DNA of 64,000 nt, from assembly GCA_001600495.1 (NCBI GenBank), contig BCKE01000003.1, positions 487,270 to 551,269 of the forward strand, given 5' to 3'. Below the pieces are notes generated by a model. It worked only from the letters and a program-made list of their open reading frames with translations, was not told the DNA's origin and ran no database searches. The DNA comes from Pilasporangium apinafurcum. Its lineage: Eukaryota > Oomycota > Peronosporomycetes > Pythiales > Pythiaceae. Below, one piece after another: positions 10,393 to 22,019 of the stretch; position 1 is the first letter of the stretch, and every line of letters starts with the position of its first letter. The translations under genes were made by a program, and so were the position numbers.

Positions 10393-10600
10393 CTAAGTTA
10401 ATAAAAGCACTAATAAAAGGTTATTTATTTTTAAGTGTAGTATATTATTATATAATAAAAATATTATGATTGTATTGTAGAGGATATAATATAACACAGG
10501 TCATGCGACGGCTGGTGAATAGGCGTGAGTTAATTTGATTGAGTGAACGACCCACGCAAGGTCACAATTGCGTAAACACCAGCAGCACCTGACAGGAAAA

Positions 10601-11515
10601 ATGGACTACAGCGACGAGCTCGAACACGACGTGGGATTGCTCACGGACGTGGGTTTCATGTTTGATGCGTGTCTGGAAAAAGTCACGTGTCGCTACGACT
10701 ACGGGCAGGATGTGTCGGTACTGCTCACGTACGCCCAGGAAGAACCTGGTGCGCTACAGGTTCAACCGCTGAATCTAATCATTTGCATATGGTACCATCA
10801 ACATCTGTGGAAACACTCATTTATTGCCAATGGTGTTCTTTTTTTCATTCTATAGTCTGGGCATTATGTGTGGCCCGCAGCACCTGCGCTCTGCGAATAC
10901 TTGGAGAAGAATCGCGAAGTGATTCCGTCGGGCAACATTGTCGAGTTAGGTGCGGGATGTGGGCTCACAGGACTCACTATTGCACAGTTGCGTCCTGATG
11001 CGACCATTATCTTTACTGACCACGACCCTGGCGTGTTGAAGATTATCGAGCACAATGCGCAGCAACAGGAACGCACGCAGGCGCTTTGTCTGACGCATAG
11101 TTTGCGATGGGGGCCTGATGGGCTAGCAGAGATTCAGGTGTTGGAGGCACTACAACATCAGCACAAAAAAAACGGCACTGACGTTGATAGTACTTCTTCG
11201 TCTTTTATCTCACAGAACAATACGGAACTCATCGTTGGGTCGGATGTGATCTATGCACGTGAAATTGTGCCGCTATTGTTCTGGACAGTTGACCGTCTGA
11301 TGACCAAGCAAACAACAGTAAATAATTGCAGTGAGAAGACATCACAGGGTCGTGGAGTTTTTCTCATGTGCTCCAGTTTTGCTTATGATGATGAAACTGA
11401 AGCCGAAATTGACCGTCAGTGTGAGAAATTTGGACTTGACCGTCGAATCATTCAGTGCACTCTCAACACAAAAGGCACGCGGATCCAGCAGTTTACGCGA
11501 ACAGCAGTCAACTAA
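10601..11515 (+). CDS. SAM-dependent protein methyltransferase, METTL21/EEF2KMT-like family
   Basis: Two exons, 10601-10759 and 10856-11515 (96-nt intron), give 272 aa. The join restores GALQSGHYVWPAAP, the entrance of the family fold (G..VWpaa..L...l). Motif I is ELGAGCGLTG, an acidic strand end follows (FTDHD), and the post-II segment GSDVIYARE matches the D-V-Y signature of this lysine methyltransferase group. The C-terminus has the SSFAYDDETE strand typical of these class I enzymes. The substrate cannot be told from sequence; relatives methylate lysines on chaperones or elongation factors. A short promoter is shared with the divergent LTD gene (10393-10600, very AT-rich). Confidence 0.85.
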
Positions 11516-11586
11516 CGCAAAAGATGTAGCTACTTAATATGTACACAGTGTTATGAGCTTGTTGATTCTTGTCACAGTTTTTCCAT

Positions 11587-12378
11587 TTATTCTTCTGCAA
11601 ATGCGTACAGTTTATTCTCTACGATGTAATCTGCCACAGCAGGAACGACGAGCGTGCGCAATTCTTTTGCATCTAATGTTGCTCGCACCTTTGTCGAAGA
11701 TACATCGGTCAATCCAGGTACCGTTATAAATCGCACGTTATCATCAACTGACTGCTCACTGTCATTCTGCGTAGAGTCAGGTATTGAAATAGCAGCCACA
11801 CCCTGCCGATTCATGACCAAAAACTTGACCATTTGCTGTAGTTTGTCACCTTCTTTCCATTTGCCGGCACACAAATCCGCAAATGTGTCGGCACCGAGCA
11901 AGAACGTGAACGCTGCCTCCGGATGTTTCGCAGTCAAAAAGCGGACCAGATCGATGCTGCCAATGCGCAACTCGTCTGGCTTGGCACCAGTTTCTGCCAA
12001 TAAATGTTCGAAGAGCTCTCGTTCTGATTCCTTCACCTTCACGAGCGTTCGTTCGCTCGTATTTTCATCGGAAAACACTGCGGACGTGGCTAATCGACAC
12101 ATGTTAACGCGAAGGTCGTACGGCGCCAGTTGCCTTTTTGATGAGAAAATGTGCTGATACACAGGTAGCAGCCAGATTTCGTCAAATACCCCCATTTGTT
12201 GGCAATAGTGGATGGCGCCCATGTGGCCCTGCATCCCCGTAGGTGGATTTGCCGACGTCCCATAGAGCAAGATCTCCTTCATCATCTTTGTCAATGTTGC
12301 TCTCGGCAAATCCAACGGTATATACCACGGTAAAATGTACCGGGAACTGGATAGGTGACTGTTTAGGACTACACACAT
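11587..12378 (-). CDS. Nicotinamide/nicotinate mononucleotide adenylyltransferase
   Basis: One exon, 263 aa from the ATG at 12378; a second candidate start is the MM at about residues 32-33 (12285), directly before the catalytic core. The nucleotidyltransferase fold is marked by [11 protein letters not shown]...GHMGAI, a variant of the G[T]F.P.H.GH ATP-binding motif, and by DVSSTKVRA, the ISST..R motif near the C-terminus. [13 protein letters not shown] is the family's LG.D...L strand. The enzyme joins AMP to NMN or NaMN, the last common step of NAD synthesis. The first ATG lies only 43 bp from the start of the divergent DTD gene, so the two share a very small promoter or the shorter start is used. 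Confidence 0.88.
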   Translation of the reverse strand: MCVVLNSHLSSSRYILPWYIPLDLPRATLTKMMKEILLYGTSANPPTGMQGHMGAIHYCQQMGVFDEIWLLPVYQHIFSSKRQLAPYDLRVNMCRLATSAVFSDENTSERTLVKVKESERELFEHLLAETGAKPDELRIGSIDLVRFLTAKHPEAAFTFLLGADTFADLCAGKWKEGDKLQQMVKFLVMNRQGVAAISIPDSTQNDSEQSVDDNVRFITVPGLTDVSSTKVRATLDAKELRTLVVPAVADYIVENKLYAFAEE

Positions 12379-12421
12379 AAATTTTGATTGGGATCAGATC
12401 ATCAAATCAATCACCAAAGCC

Positions 12422-13132
12422 ATGCGGGTGGTGATGCAACGCGTGTCGAGCGCGAACGTGCGTGTAGACGGAGAGATTGTCGGACAGATTGGTCAGGGAC
12501 TGCTCTGCTTCGTGGGTATTGGCCGCGACGATACCGAGGAGGACGCTGAGTTTTGCTGCCGACGCCTTCTGGTATCATGTGACATAAGTCATAAATTTGG
12601 ACCCACATAGCGATGTTCTGACTCATAGACTCTGTGAATTATGTTCAATAGAATGCGCGCCTGTGGCCAGATGCAGCCGGCCGCCCATGGCGTTCAGGAG
12701 TGCTAACAAATAGCTACGAAGTGTTGCTCGTGAGTCAGTTCACACTGCATGGTTTTTTCCAGGGCAACAAGCCAGATTTCCATCTCTCAAGTGAGTTTCT
12801 AGGCAGAACTACCTCCAAGTGATTGCATTCAAGTAAAATTGACCGTTGTAATCATGTTCCTTTAACTCCAGTGGCTCCGGGTCCCGCGAAGACGCTCTTC
12901 GATGCGTTTTGTAACCGAGTTCGAGCTGCTCACGCGCCTGAGAAAGTGGCGGAGGGTGTGTTTGGTGCCATGATGGAAGTCTCTCTCGTATGTGCAATTG
13001 CATTTCATTCTTGGATGGCTTATGAATTTCAACAAGTAATGCGAGATATTGATTTACATGTATTTTGAATTGACGTAGGTGAATGATGGCCCAGTGACAA
13101 TGCAGATCGACTCTAAAGATAGAAAAGGATAA
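12422..13132 (+). CDS. D-aminoacyl-tRNA deacylase (DTD)
   Basis: Four exons (12422-12571, 12652-12790, 12872-12987, 13079-13132) give 152 aa, the normal DTD length. The opening [18 protein letters not shown] is the standard family start. The two signature motifs are intact: SQFTL within [22 protein letters not shown], and GPVT within [12 protein letters not shown]. Phases of all four exons agree. The enzyme hydrolyses D-amino acids (and glycine) from mischarged tRNA, keeping translation homochiral. Introns are 80, 81 and 91 nt. Confidence 0.93.
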
Positions 13133-13339
13133 TATTGGAAAATAGACGCACCTGCCTTTATACACCCCAACCAATTAGGTGGTAAGGATATGTATCTATT
13201 TGTAGCGATTCATGATATCTCTTGATGGAGATGGCAATTTGGCAGATAAAGGAAGGACGTGTTTTCGTTGTCCAGCCATTACGAACTGCCGAGTCAAGTG
13301 AGCGAACGTGTGGGTACCGTTCGAGAGATACTTGCAGTT

Positions 13340-15486
13340 ATGACCACCGCTCCGTTATGTTACTCTACAACGCTTGTTGGCACCGAACGTCCAGGTCACA
13401 GCCCCATCCATCGTTCGATGTTGGTGCCTCGGAATGCCATTCCACCAGGCAATGCGAACCCATTTGCGGGTTTAACTCAACCCGAAACTGAAACCGTCTA
13501 CCATTGCCTCCAGGAAAGCATCGCCAAATTCGGTGAATTTCCATGCCTTGGCGTCCAGCCTATCGTAAATGAAACTGTGCATCCCTTTGTATGGCTCACT
13601 TATGCAGAAGTGGGAAAGCGTGTCATCAATACAGGATCGGCGATGATGAAACGAAACCTGCTGCCTCGGATGGGAACAGAAAATCAGCGCTTCTTGGGCA
13701 TTTATATGAAGAATTCGATTGACTGGATTATCGCTGAGTATGCTGGTTACACGTACTCGGCGATTGTCGTGGCGTTATACGACTCCCTAGGAATTGACTC
13801 GACTGAATACATCTTGAACCAGACGGAATTATCCACGATTGTTTGCACTATCGCTGAGCTCAAGAAACTCACGCAGGTAAGTTGACTTTGAAATATTTTT
13901 TGTTGGCTAAACATCTCCAGCAATGATAATTTATTTTGGCAATGCAGATTCGTGCCAAGTGTCCTCACTTGCGAAACATTGTGTTGAGTGGTCCAAGAGA
14001 TGCCGATATTGAAGGCGCGGCAGTAGCAGTGGATCTCGCTGTATTCCACTTGGAGGAATTGGAAACCGAGGGTAGTCTACATTTGATTTCTCCAGAGCCA
14101 CCACAAGGTCAAAGCATCGCCACGATCATGTACACGAGTGGAACGACTGGAGATCCCAAAGGAGTGATGCTCACTCACACAGCCTTCATGACCACCGTCG
14201 CTGGGACGATCGATTACTTGCAGGCAGTGAATTGCGGTATAGGTACAGAGACAGTTTACCTATCATTCTTGCCTTTGGCTCACATCTACGAGCGTACTGG
14301 ATTGGTCACTTTCTTCCGGTGTGGGTCTCGCATTGGGTTTTCGCAGGGAAATCCACTCAAGATTATTGATGATATCCGAGCCTTGCGACCAACGATCTTA
14401 TGTGGCGTTCCTCGACTGCTCAATCGCATTCACGACATTATCATGGCCAAAATGGCGAGCGCCCCGCCACTTCAGGCTTTTATGTTCACCACGGCACTTT
14501 TCTTGAAGACAAAACGTCTAAAGAAGCACGGGGTTATTCATCATCCTTTCTGGGATCGCGTCTTTTTCAAGAAAATCCAATCTTCGTTTGGATTTGACCG
14601 TTGTACACTTATCTTTTCCGGCTCCGCACCTTTGTCGCCTGATGTCAAGGATTTTTATCGAATCGCAATGCTCACAAACATAGCAGAAGGGTATGGCCAA
14701 ACAGAGAGTTGTTCTGGGATATCTGCGAGTTTGATCACAGATTTTTCTGCGGGGTATATTGGTGGTCCAACCACTGGTGCAGAGATTAAACTGGAATCTG
14801 TACTCGACATGAATTACAGCGTGATGGACCGAGAACATGGTGACGAGCGATTACCCTGCCTTGGTCGAGGAGAGATCTGTATTCGCGGTCCTTCTCTCTT
14901 CAGCGGCTACTACAAACAACCCGATAAGAGTGCTGAAGTGCTGGATGCTGATGGGTGGCTGCATACGGGAGACATCGGTCTTTGGTCCCCGTTAGGTCAG
15001 CTAAAGATCATCGATCGGAAGAAGAACATCTTCAAGCTCTCACAGGGAGAGTATGTTGCACCAGAAAAAATTGAGATGGCGTTGTGCGCGTGTCCGACGA
15101 TCGCACAAATATTCGTGTCTGGAGATAGTTTCCATTCACATTTAGTAGCGATTGTCGTTCCAGAAGAAATGGCGCTGAAAAAACTCGCAGCAGCCAACGG
15201 GATTACAAACTGTGTCACCATGAGCGAGCTGTGCGACCAACCTGTCCTAAAAAAGCTCATTCAAAAAGAGATTGACGACGAAAGTGCAAAAGTCAAACTT
15301 GCGGGGTTTGAACGCGTTCGACACATTTACCTGCATCACGAATTGTTCACAATCGAGAACGAACTGCTTACACCGACGTTCAAACTTCGACGCCATGATG
15401 TACAGAAGTACTTCAAGAAACAGATCGAGCAGCTTTATGTGTTGTCTGGAGATACCATTGCTGGAAAAAATATAGCTCAGACGTAG
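13340..15486 (+). CDS. Long-chain acyl-CoA synthetase
   Basis: Two exons, 13340-13876 and 13948-15486 (71-nt intron), give 691 aa. AMP-forming ligase motifs: TIMYTSGTTGDPKGVMLTH (P-loop), YGQTESC, GWLHTGDIG and DRKKNIFKLSQGEYVAPEKIE, the last being the long-chain fatty acyl signature. It activates fatty acids to acyl-CoA for lipid synthesis or beta-oxidation. The start is the first in-frame ATG; upstream the frame is closed by a TAA at 13247 without another ATG. No transmembrane leader or peroxisomal targeting tripeptide is evident at the ends (C-terminus KNIAQT). Confidence 0.92.
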
Positions 15487-15724
15487 ACTCCTCGACACTG
15501 CGTAGATATGAAGAAGACAGACCTAAGACATAAACAGCATCAACAGATTCACCAAACGTGCATTCCCCCAATAGCCTGAGTATATTTAACTTTTTTCTTT
15601 CATCTTCTTGTGTGCTGCAAATGCGGACTTTCTTCATTCCGTATCGTTTACTCTCTCGTTGTTTTGACTGGTTGTCTCCATCACAGCAAGCTGAGTACTG
15701 ACACTGTATCAAGACTGAGTGGCT

Positions 15725-16256
15725 CTATTCGTCATCCTCGTCCTCTTCAGTTGCCTGCACCAACGCTGGTCGATCACCCACCTCACCACGTTCATAGCGG
15801 AACTTTCCGTGGTACACTGGGCTGGTGTGACCATGATCACCGCCGTGGCCATGATCGCCGCCGTGGCCATGATCCCACGGATGTTCTAATCCCTGTTTAC
15901 AATATCAACATATCATACCGTCAGAAAGCGACCACCGGAATCGTCGTCACAGCGCATGAATATCTGTCGCTACACGTATTCCCTCTAATTTCTCCTTTGT
16001 AATATGCACACAATATCTAGCCAACAGAGAAAAGTTATGCACTTACCAAGACGACACGCCCGTCCTCCTTGGCGCGATAGAAGACCCAAAGCCATAACAT
16101 GGTGCCGTACGCGATCGACAAGTTCTTGTGCACAGGACTCACATGGAAGTGCATGCCATGAGGATATGCCTTGCCACTGTCGTGTGCGTGCGACGCCATG
16201 CCACGTCGTCCATTGTTCGCCGCTACCCGCCGAAGAACCGAACGCGCTGCCTGCAT
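15725..16256 (-). CDS. NDUFB2: Complex I subunit NDUFB2-like
   Basis: Two exons on the minus strand, 16256-16047 and 15892-15725 (154-nt intron), give 125 aa. The Arg-rich start MQAARSVLRRVAANNGRR looks like a mitochondrial leader. The single membrane helix region GTMLWLWVFYRAKEDG and the next stretch VVLGLEHPWDHGHGG match the plant/protist NDUFB2 pattern (FYRAK.DG.VVLG..HPW..H). The exon-2 part contains three imperfect DHGHGG repeats and ends in an acidic EEDEDDE tail. It is an accessory membrane-arm subunit of NADH:ubiquinone oxidoreductase. The 3' end faces the acyl-CoA synthetase gene. Confidence 0.85.
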
Positions 16257-16437
16257 CTTTCCCGTCGTATGCTTCTCCGTGTGTGCGGGTGATGCAACCA
16301 AATGAGGGGAACGGTTCCCCGCCCTTGAGACAAAATAGCCAATCAGCAGCCCTTAATTTTATGAGGTGAGCCTCTATTAGATATTTCTTTGCATATTTTT
16401 AGCCAATCAAGAGAATCTTTAGATTCATACGAGAGTG

Positions 16438-19410
16438 ATGGTCAGTTATTCAACGGATTGTTGGAAGGGAAACTTGTCAACAGAGATGACGGTGCAATTC
16501 GCATTGGCAACGTATGGCGACGGCACACAGTTCGATCAGTTTACATGCCGCTGTCGGCTCCCTATGGACATAATTCGATCGAAGCCACGCAATGCGAGTC
16601 AATATATGCTGTACAATACATCGAAGAAGACAGTAGCGATCTGTCGTGCAGCATTGGACAGATCCAGCAGCAATAACAACACGAACGATGTCAAGAGAAG
16701 CGATGGCGAATATGCGTGCGATGCGTCTGTGACGATTTCTCATGATTCATGTGTGTACAAACGTACTGCTTTGGGTGATGTCGCAAACCTTCAGTGGATA
16801 CCCCAGACAAGCATTCGGAACGCAACGTCTGTTGTGCTGAATTTTGATGATGCTGCACAACTAGCAAACTCAATGGAGATCGATGACTGGCTACGCGATG
16901 TGGATTACCGACAACTGTTGCAAGATACATTGCAACGCCATTTCCTCGTTACTGTAGACGCTGTCGTACGACTGCCCTGTCCGATTATGGCAGAGGATGG
17001 GTACTTGCAATTCCAGGTTACATCCGTATATCCTGAGACTAATTTCGCGTGCGTGACTCCGCAGACACGAGTAACGTTTCGACGAGACAATAATATACCA
17101 TCCTCAGACCAAAGGCTTATCGATACTGACTTGAATGCTGAGTATGAACGAGACAAGTATCCCACAAAAACCACCTTCGATGACGGCAAAATCGGTGGCT
17201 TGGACAAGGAACGCGCAGCATTGCGAGAGATGATAATTATGCCAGTGACTAACGGCAATTTAATAGATATGTACGGAATCGAATTCCCAAAAGGACTACT
17301 ACTGTGTGGTCCGCCTGGCGTAGGGAAGACACTTTTGGTTCGTACAGTCGTAGAAGAATGCCAGAAGGAGGTACCACTGATGTTGAAAATTATCAACGGA
17401 GCGGACATTATGACCAGCGGTATCGGAGACGCAGAAAATACGCTTCGTGAGATCTTTCGAGAAGTAGCAGAACATGTGAAGATTTCTGGTGGCGCGGGTG
17501 TTGTGTTTATTGATGAACTGGATGCACTTTGTCCAAAACGCGACGCTGGTGGAGCCATCGCGCATAGTCGGATTGTGGCACAGTTGCTGACGTTACTAGA
17601 TGGTGTGGAAAAGCATAAACGTGAGAATGTGATTGTTGTTGGTGCTACGAATCTCCCCAATGCTATTGATCCAGCTTTACGTCGACCAGGTCGTTTTGAC
17701 CGCGAGCTGTTCGTTTCTCCACCTGACACAATCACTAGAAAGCAGATATTTCGAGTGCATATGCATGCGTTGCCATATTGTGTCAACGAATCTGTTGGAA
17801 AAAAGGAAGCGTTTCTCGATGCCCTAGCAGAGAAATCTATTGGATATGTTGGCGCCGATATTGCCGCACTGTGTCGTGAAGCTCTCGCTATTGCCTCAAC
17901 ACGTCAGTTTCTATCCCTGGCACAGGACCGGCAACTGAATGACTGGTGGGAAAAGTGGAAGTTAAGCGGAAGAGCATTACACAAAATGAATTTTGCGGAT
18001 ATAGTTTCAGGAAATGCATGGAGGGCAAATCCAGTCGCGATACCTGTATGGTTTCTTGCAAAGAAAGACAGCCAAACAGATGTGAAATCACCAGACTACT
18101 TCCCATATTTATTAGATGGTGCCAGCACATCAAATGGCAGTGATAAGCAATATTCACCAACTCTACACACAAATTCATTTGATCAAAACGTATCTTGTTT
18201 TGAAGTGACGATGGCGGATTTTGATCAGGCGATGCAAGTGGTTCTGGCGTCGACTTTACGTGGTTCTAGTGGATTAACGTAAGTCCTGCAACTGTCAAGG
18301 TGATGTTTCGCTGGTTTGAATTCTGAATTATATCTGATGCTCTAAAATGTAGGAAGCATTTCGATCGATTCAGCTGGGATAGTATTGGTGGTCAACAGGA
18401 GACGAAACTGGCACTTCAGCAGGCATTAGAATGGCCACTCAAGTTTCCAGAAACATTTGCGCGTCTCGGTGTCAAGGTATGATATCCTATCCACGAAAAG
18501 TCATAGTCGTTTAATGAACGCGTATCTCTAATTCATTCATGCCTATTTAGCCACCCCGTGGTATCCTTTTGTATGGTCCGCCGGGTTGTAGTAAAAGTTC
18601 GATCGTGAGAGCGGCTGCGCATTCTAGTGGAACAACTTTTCTAACTCTTTCAGCTGCGAAAGTCTTTTCTCCCTTTTTCGGTGACGCTGAAGCTTCAGTC
18701 CGTCAAGTGTTTCGTGACGCTCGAGCAGCCTTACCTGCAATTATTTTCTTTGATGAGATTGAGGTCTTGGTAGCCAAGAGAGATTTCGATGGTTCCGGTG
18801 GTCAGTCTGGATCGAATACTGCAATGCGTGTGCTTTCGACCTTGCTTAACGAAATGGATGGTGTAGAGTCTGCGGAAGGTGAGCACTTTCATTCTGTGTA
18901 TCTGTGTTGGTGACCAAATTCTGAAATATCCATTTGCTGTATGGATAATAACAGGACTTTTGGTAATCGGAGCAACTAATCGGCCAGACTGTATTGACGC
19001 CGCTTTGATGCGTCCAGGACGATTTGATCGAATTTTGTTCGTCGGTTTACCCACAGAACAAGATCGGGTACAAATTCTGCAAATTCATTCCAAGTCTATG
19101 CAGTTAGATGATGATGTGGACCTACTCGCTATTGCTGCTCAAGCTCATTTCTTTAGTGGAGCTGAACTCGAGGTAAAGTTTTCCCTCAACACCATATCTT
19201 AGAATGGCCACGATTGACATGTATCTTGTCTTTGTTTCGCAGAATGTTTGTCGCGAAGCTGCTCTTCTTGCCTTAAGGGATTCAATTCACGCACAGAAAG
19301 TGTCGATGCGCCATTTCTTGGAAGCTTTGCGCGGAGCTTCGCCCATTTCCTCGGAAGCGTCTCTTCGTCAATATTTACATTTTGCAGAAGAGATGGGTCA
19401 CATATCCTAA
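16438..19410 (+). CDS. Afg2/SPATA5-family double AAA+ ATPase
   Basis: Five exons (16438-18278, 18353-18476, 18551-18878, 18955-19172, 19243-19410) give 892 aa. There are two AAA domains. D1 has Walker A GPPGVGKT (about 291), Walker B VVFIDELDAL (about 355) and RRPGRFDREL. D2 has Walker A GPPGCSKSS (about 664), Walker B IIFFDEIEVL and MRPGRFDRI. The GPPGCSK form of D2 is the hallmark of Afg2 proteins rather than Cdc48, and SPFFGDAE plus FFSGAELENVCREAALLALRD recall the SPATA5L1 branch. These ATPases strip maturation factors from pre-60S ribosomes in the cytosol. Which paralogue this is remains uncertain. Confidence 0.85.
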
Positions 19411-19597
19411 AAAGGTGATAAACAAGATCGCAAAGACGCATTGATGCTTTGATATCTTCACATATATTAGCCCACTGGATGAATTATGCACATGGCCAAC
19501 TTTGGCAACAAATGTCGTTGCAATAATTATGACCACAGAGCAGGATAACTACGCCTAGAGCAGGGTGGATGCATACATGAACGACCTCGCTTTGAAT

Positions 19598-20620
19598 TTA
19601 AAGGATCTCACCACCGTCAATCAGTGCAACCTTGTGCTGCAATGGGATACCATCTGATCTGACACCGGCTGCCTCCATTTTGTCCACAACTTCGAAGCCT
19701 TCGACGACTTCGCCAAACACAACATGTTTCCCATTTAAATGCGGTGCCGGTCCGAGCATGAAGCAAAACTGACTTCCATTCGTGTTTGGTCCGGAATTAG
19801 CCATCTGTAAGATGTATCGCTTCGAATGTTGCAGCCGCAGTCCGTTTGGTTCATCATCTACACGGCCGAGTATTAACGTATACATGTGAGGTCACTCTTT
19901 CCATTATTCACGCGCAAGATACTGAAGGAACAGACCAAATTTCCCCCCGTAGATGCTTCGTCCGCCATAGCCTTTGCCAGTGGTGTAATCGCCACATTGT
20001 ACAATGAAACCCGTCAGGATGCGATGACAGACGCTGTTCTTGTACGAGTACTCGGGTCCTTTCTCCCCAGTCGTAAGTGCTCGGAAATTCTCGGCTGTCT
20101 TGGGTACTATATCCGAGTACAACTGAAATGACAGTAAAAATCAAGCGTTCATGTTCAGTATTTCGAGTACACATCCATGTCATATCGCATGTATTATGGC
20201 TGCCTTTACCTCTGCCGTGATTCTGCCCACGTAGACCTCGTCAATCGCCACATCGATCCAGACGTATTTTCGATCTGGATTGCGCACCCAAGAATGCTGT
20301 TTTTCCTCCACTTTTCCAAGCGCTTGTTCTTCCGGTTGGTGTTCAAGCCGTGCCAAATCTTCTTCGTGTGTGAGCTCGTTCGCGGCGTTTTGTGCTTGCT
20401 GTTCCTCTTTTACGAATGTATTCGAGTGGATCACGTGCGCATCTTTTGCTTCAATGACGAGCGAATCCTCCTTCCCGTGCGTCGTTGATGACGTAAAATT
20501 GAAAAAGACATTGACGACCGCAAAATAGACTATGAATACCAGCGCCATCCCCACCAGAATCATCTTCCGGGTGTCTAGCACTCCTTGTTTGTCGCGGGAA
20601 CGACCTGTTCGAGGCAGCAT
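19598..20620 (-). CDS. Membrane-anchored cyclophilin (peptidyl-prolyl isomerase)
   Basis: Three exons on the minus strand (20620-20210, 20122-19936, 19857-19598) give 285 aa. Residues about 19-42 ([22 protein letters not shown]) form one membrane span after a basic N-terminus, so a type II anchor in the ER/Golgi is likely. A charged spacer follows. The cyclophilin domain begins near residue 118 ([20 protein letters not shown]) and contains the PPIase signature [25 protein letters not shown] and the [17 protein letters not shown] active-site stretch. Introns are 87 and 78 nt, the second with the donor GTCTGT. It faces the Afg2-like gene tail to tail. Confidence 0.9.
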
Positions 20621-21023
20621 CGTCGATCAACACACTTACCGATTTCCAGCGGTGATTTCTTAAATGCCCCTTGTTCGTACTTATATGGAGTCACACGACT
20701 CTAAATCATATAAAGTACGCCACGGTATAATTTTATTGTTTACCGTTCGTTTTCAGGAAGCAAGCAGATGGAACACCAATTGGGGATGATGACCTGAGGA
20801 TGATGGACATTAATAATGGCGGCAACTCGGGGTGTTCCATCCACTCTCTCTCCCTCACTCATTTACTGGTCTAATCTGTGGTGTAAGCTCGTCCATTCTG
20901 AATTTCGCACGCAGTCGTGCAGTGTCGAACTATTACAGCTGCCTTGAACTGTGTGTAGCAGTGAGATTTCACTCGTCGCGAGTACGCATTTACCTTCTCA
21001 ATCCACCTTAACGAAAAAGCACA
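20621..21023. promoter_or_regulatory. Divergent intergenic promoter region
   Basis: 403 bp between the cyclophilin start and the small plus-strand gene. It contains AT-rich stretches (20700-20760) and pyrimidine-rich CTCTCTCTCCCTCACTCATTT (20844-20864). No coding signal was seen. Confidence 0.4.
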
Positions 21024-21497
21024 ATGGGCTTCCACATTCCAGACTCACCACGGTTGCCCCCAACCAATCGTCTAACCACATCTACCGGCACCGATACCAG
21101 TGATGCTCCTTCATCATTCCGCGACGGGTTTTCATCAGTGGTCAGTCGTCGCCGGAACGCCGTCATTCCGGTGCTGTCGTTTGATGCTCTTGGCTCGCCT
21201 CGCTCGCCTCATGTTTGCTTAACACGTGACCATCGTCTCGCGCTCGTACAGCTTCAGGAGCAACAGTTACTGCGGCAACACGAAGGAGAGCTGCTTATGC
21301 AACATGATCCACATTTTCACCAGTCCAAGGCTATTCCTAGTGTTCATCATCAGAGTGAGCAAGGTAAATGCGCAGTCTGCCACCCAATTGTAGCATTTAT
21401 TTGAGTTTTAACATTTTCTTACTTTTGTATTCCTGAATGCTTGCTAGGAGCACATACAACCGATCGTTCGGCCTTGAACGTTTACGAAATTCCATAA
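21024..21497 (+). CDS. Small hypothetical protein
   Basis: Two exons, 21024-21363 and 21448-21497 (84-nt intron, GTAAAT..GCTAG), give 129 aa. The protein is Ser/Pro/Thr-rich at the start and Gln/His-rich in the middle (a LALVQLQEQQLLRQHEGELL helix) and probably largely disordered. It starts at a clear ATG after an A-rich leader. No family is recognised. The spliced reading removes an in-frame stop reached by read-through; without splicing it would be 126 aa, so the exon model is a preference, not a proof. Confidence 0.5.
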
Positions 21498-22019
21498 CTG
21501 CATCGACAAGAAAGCGATTCGATAGGATCCAGTTTGCGACCAAACACATATAACAAGCAGTATTAGTATATATTTACTATAGATCTGTCAGCCAGACTAT
21601 GTCCTTTATAATAGACGTGCAATGCAATGGCATCTCTGTGTCTGTCGGTAATCGGAGCACCTTGAACCATCATGGCCTTGTCAAATGCTCGCCTTTTCAA
21701 GGAGTAATCCTCGTGATTCAAACCATCTTTGCGCGGGAAGGCAGACTTTGGAGTCTGTACCACTTACCACGAAATTATTTACCAAATTATATTCATCATA
21801 TTATCGTACAGTAATTAATGCGAATTAAATTAATTTCCCCTCTTAAAATGAATTATCCACACTCGATGGAGTTAAAAAGGGTATTGGTTCTATCGCAAAT
21901 GAATATTAACTGATAGAGTTTGTTATGATATCAGAAGGGTTTGTGAGGTGTCAATACAAAATCCCCGCAATTTTTTGCGATTCAAGTGGCCGCAACAGCA
22001 GGAAGAGTGCATCGTCAAC
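21498..22019. other. Intergenic, no convincing gene
   Basis: 522 bp, AT-rich after 21770. A 66-codon minus-strand frame at 21563-21763 lacks an early ATG and shows no family signal. The final 100 bp is the likely promoter of the Snf5 gene. Confidence 0.4.

Noticed and set aside
21563-21763. Minus-strand frame of 66 codons
   Set aside because: Starts with GTG rather than ATG, no recognisable domain and no splice partner found.
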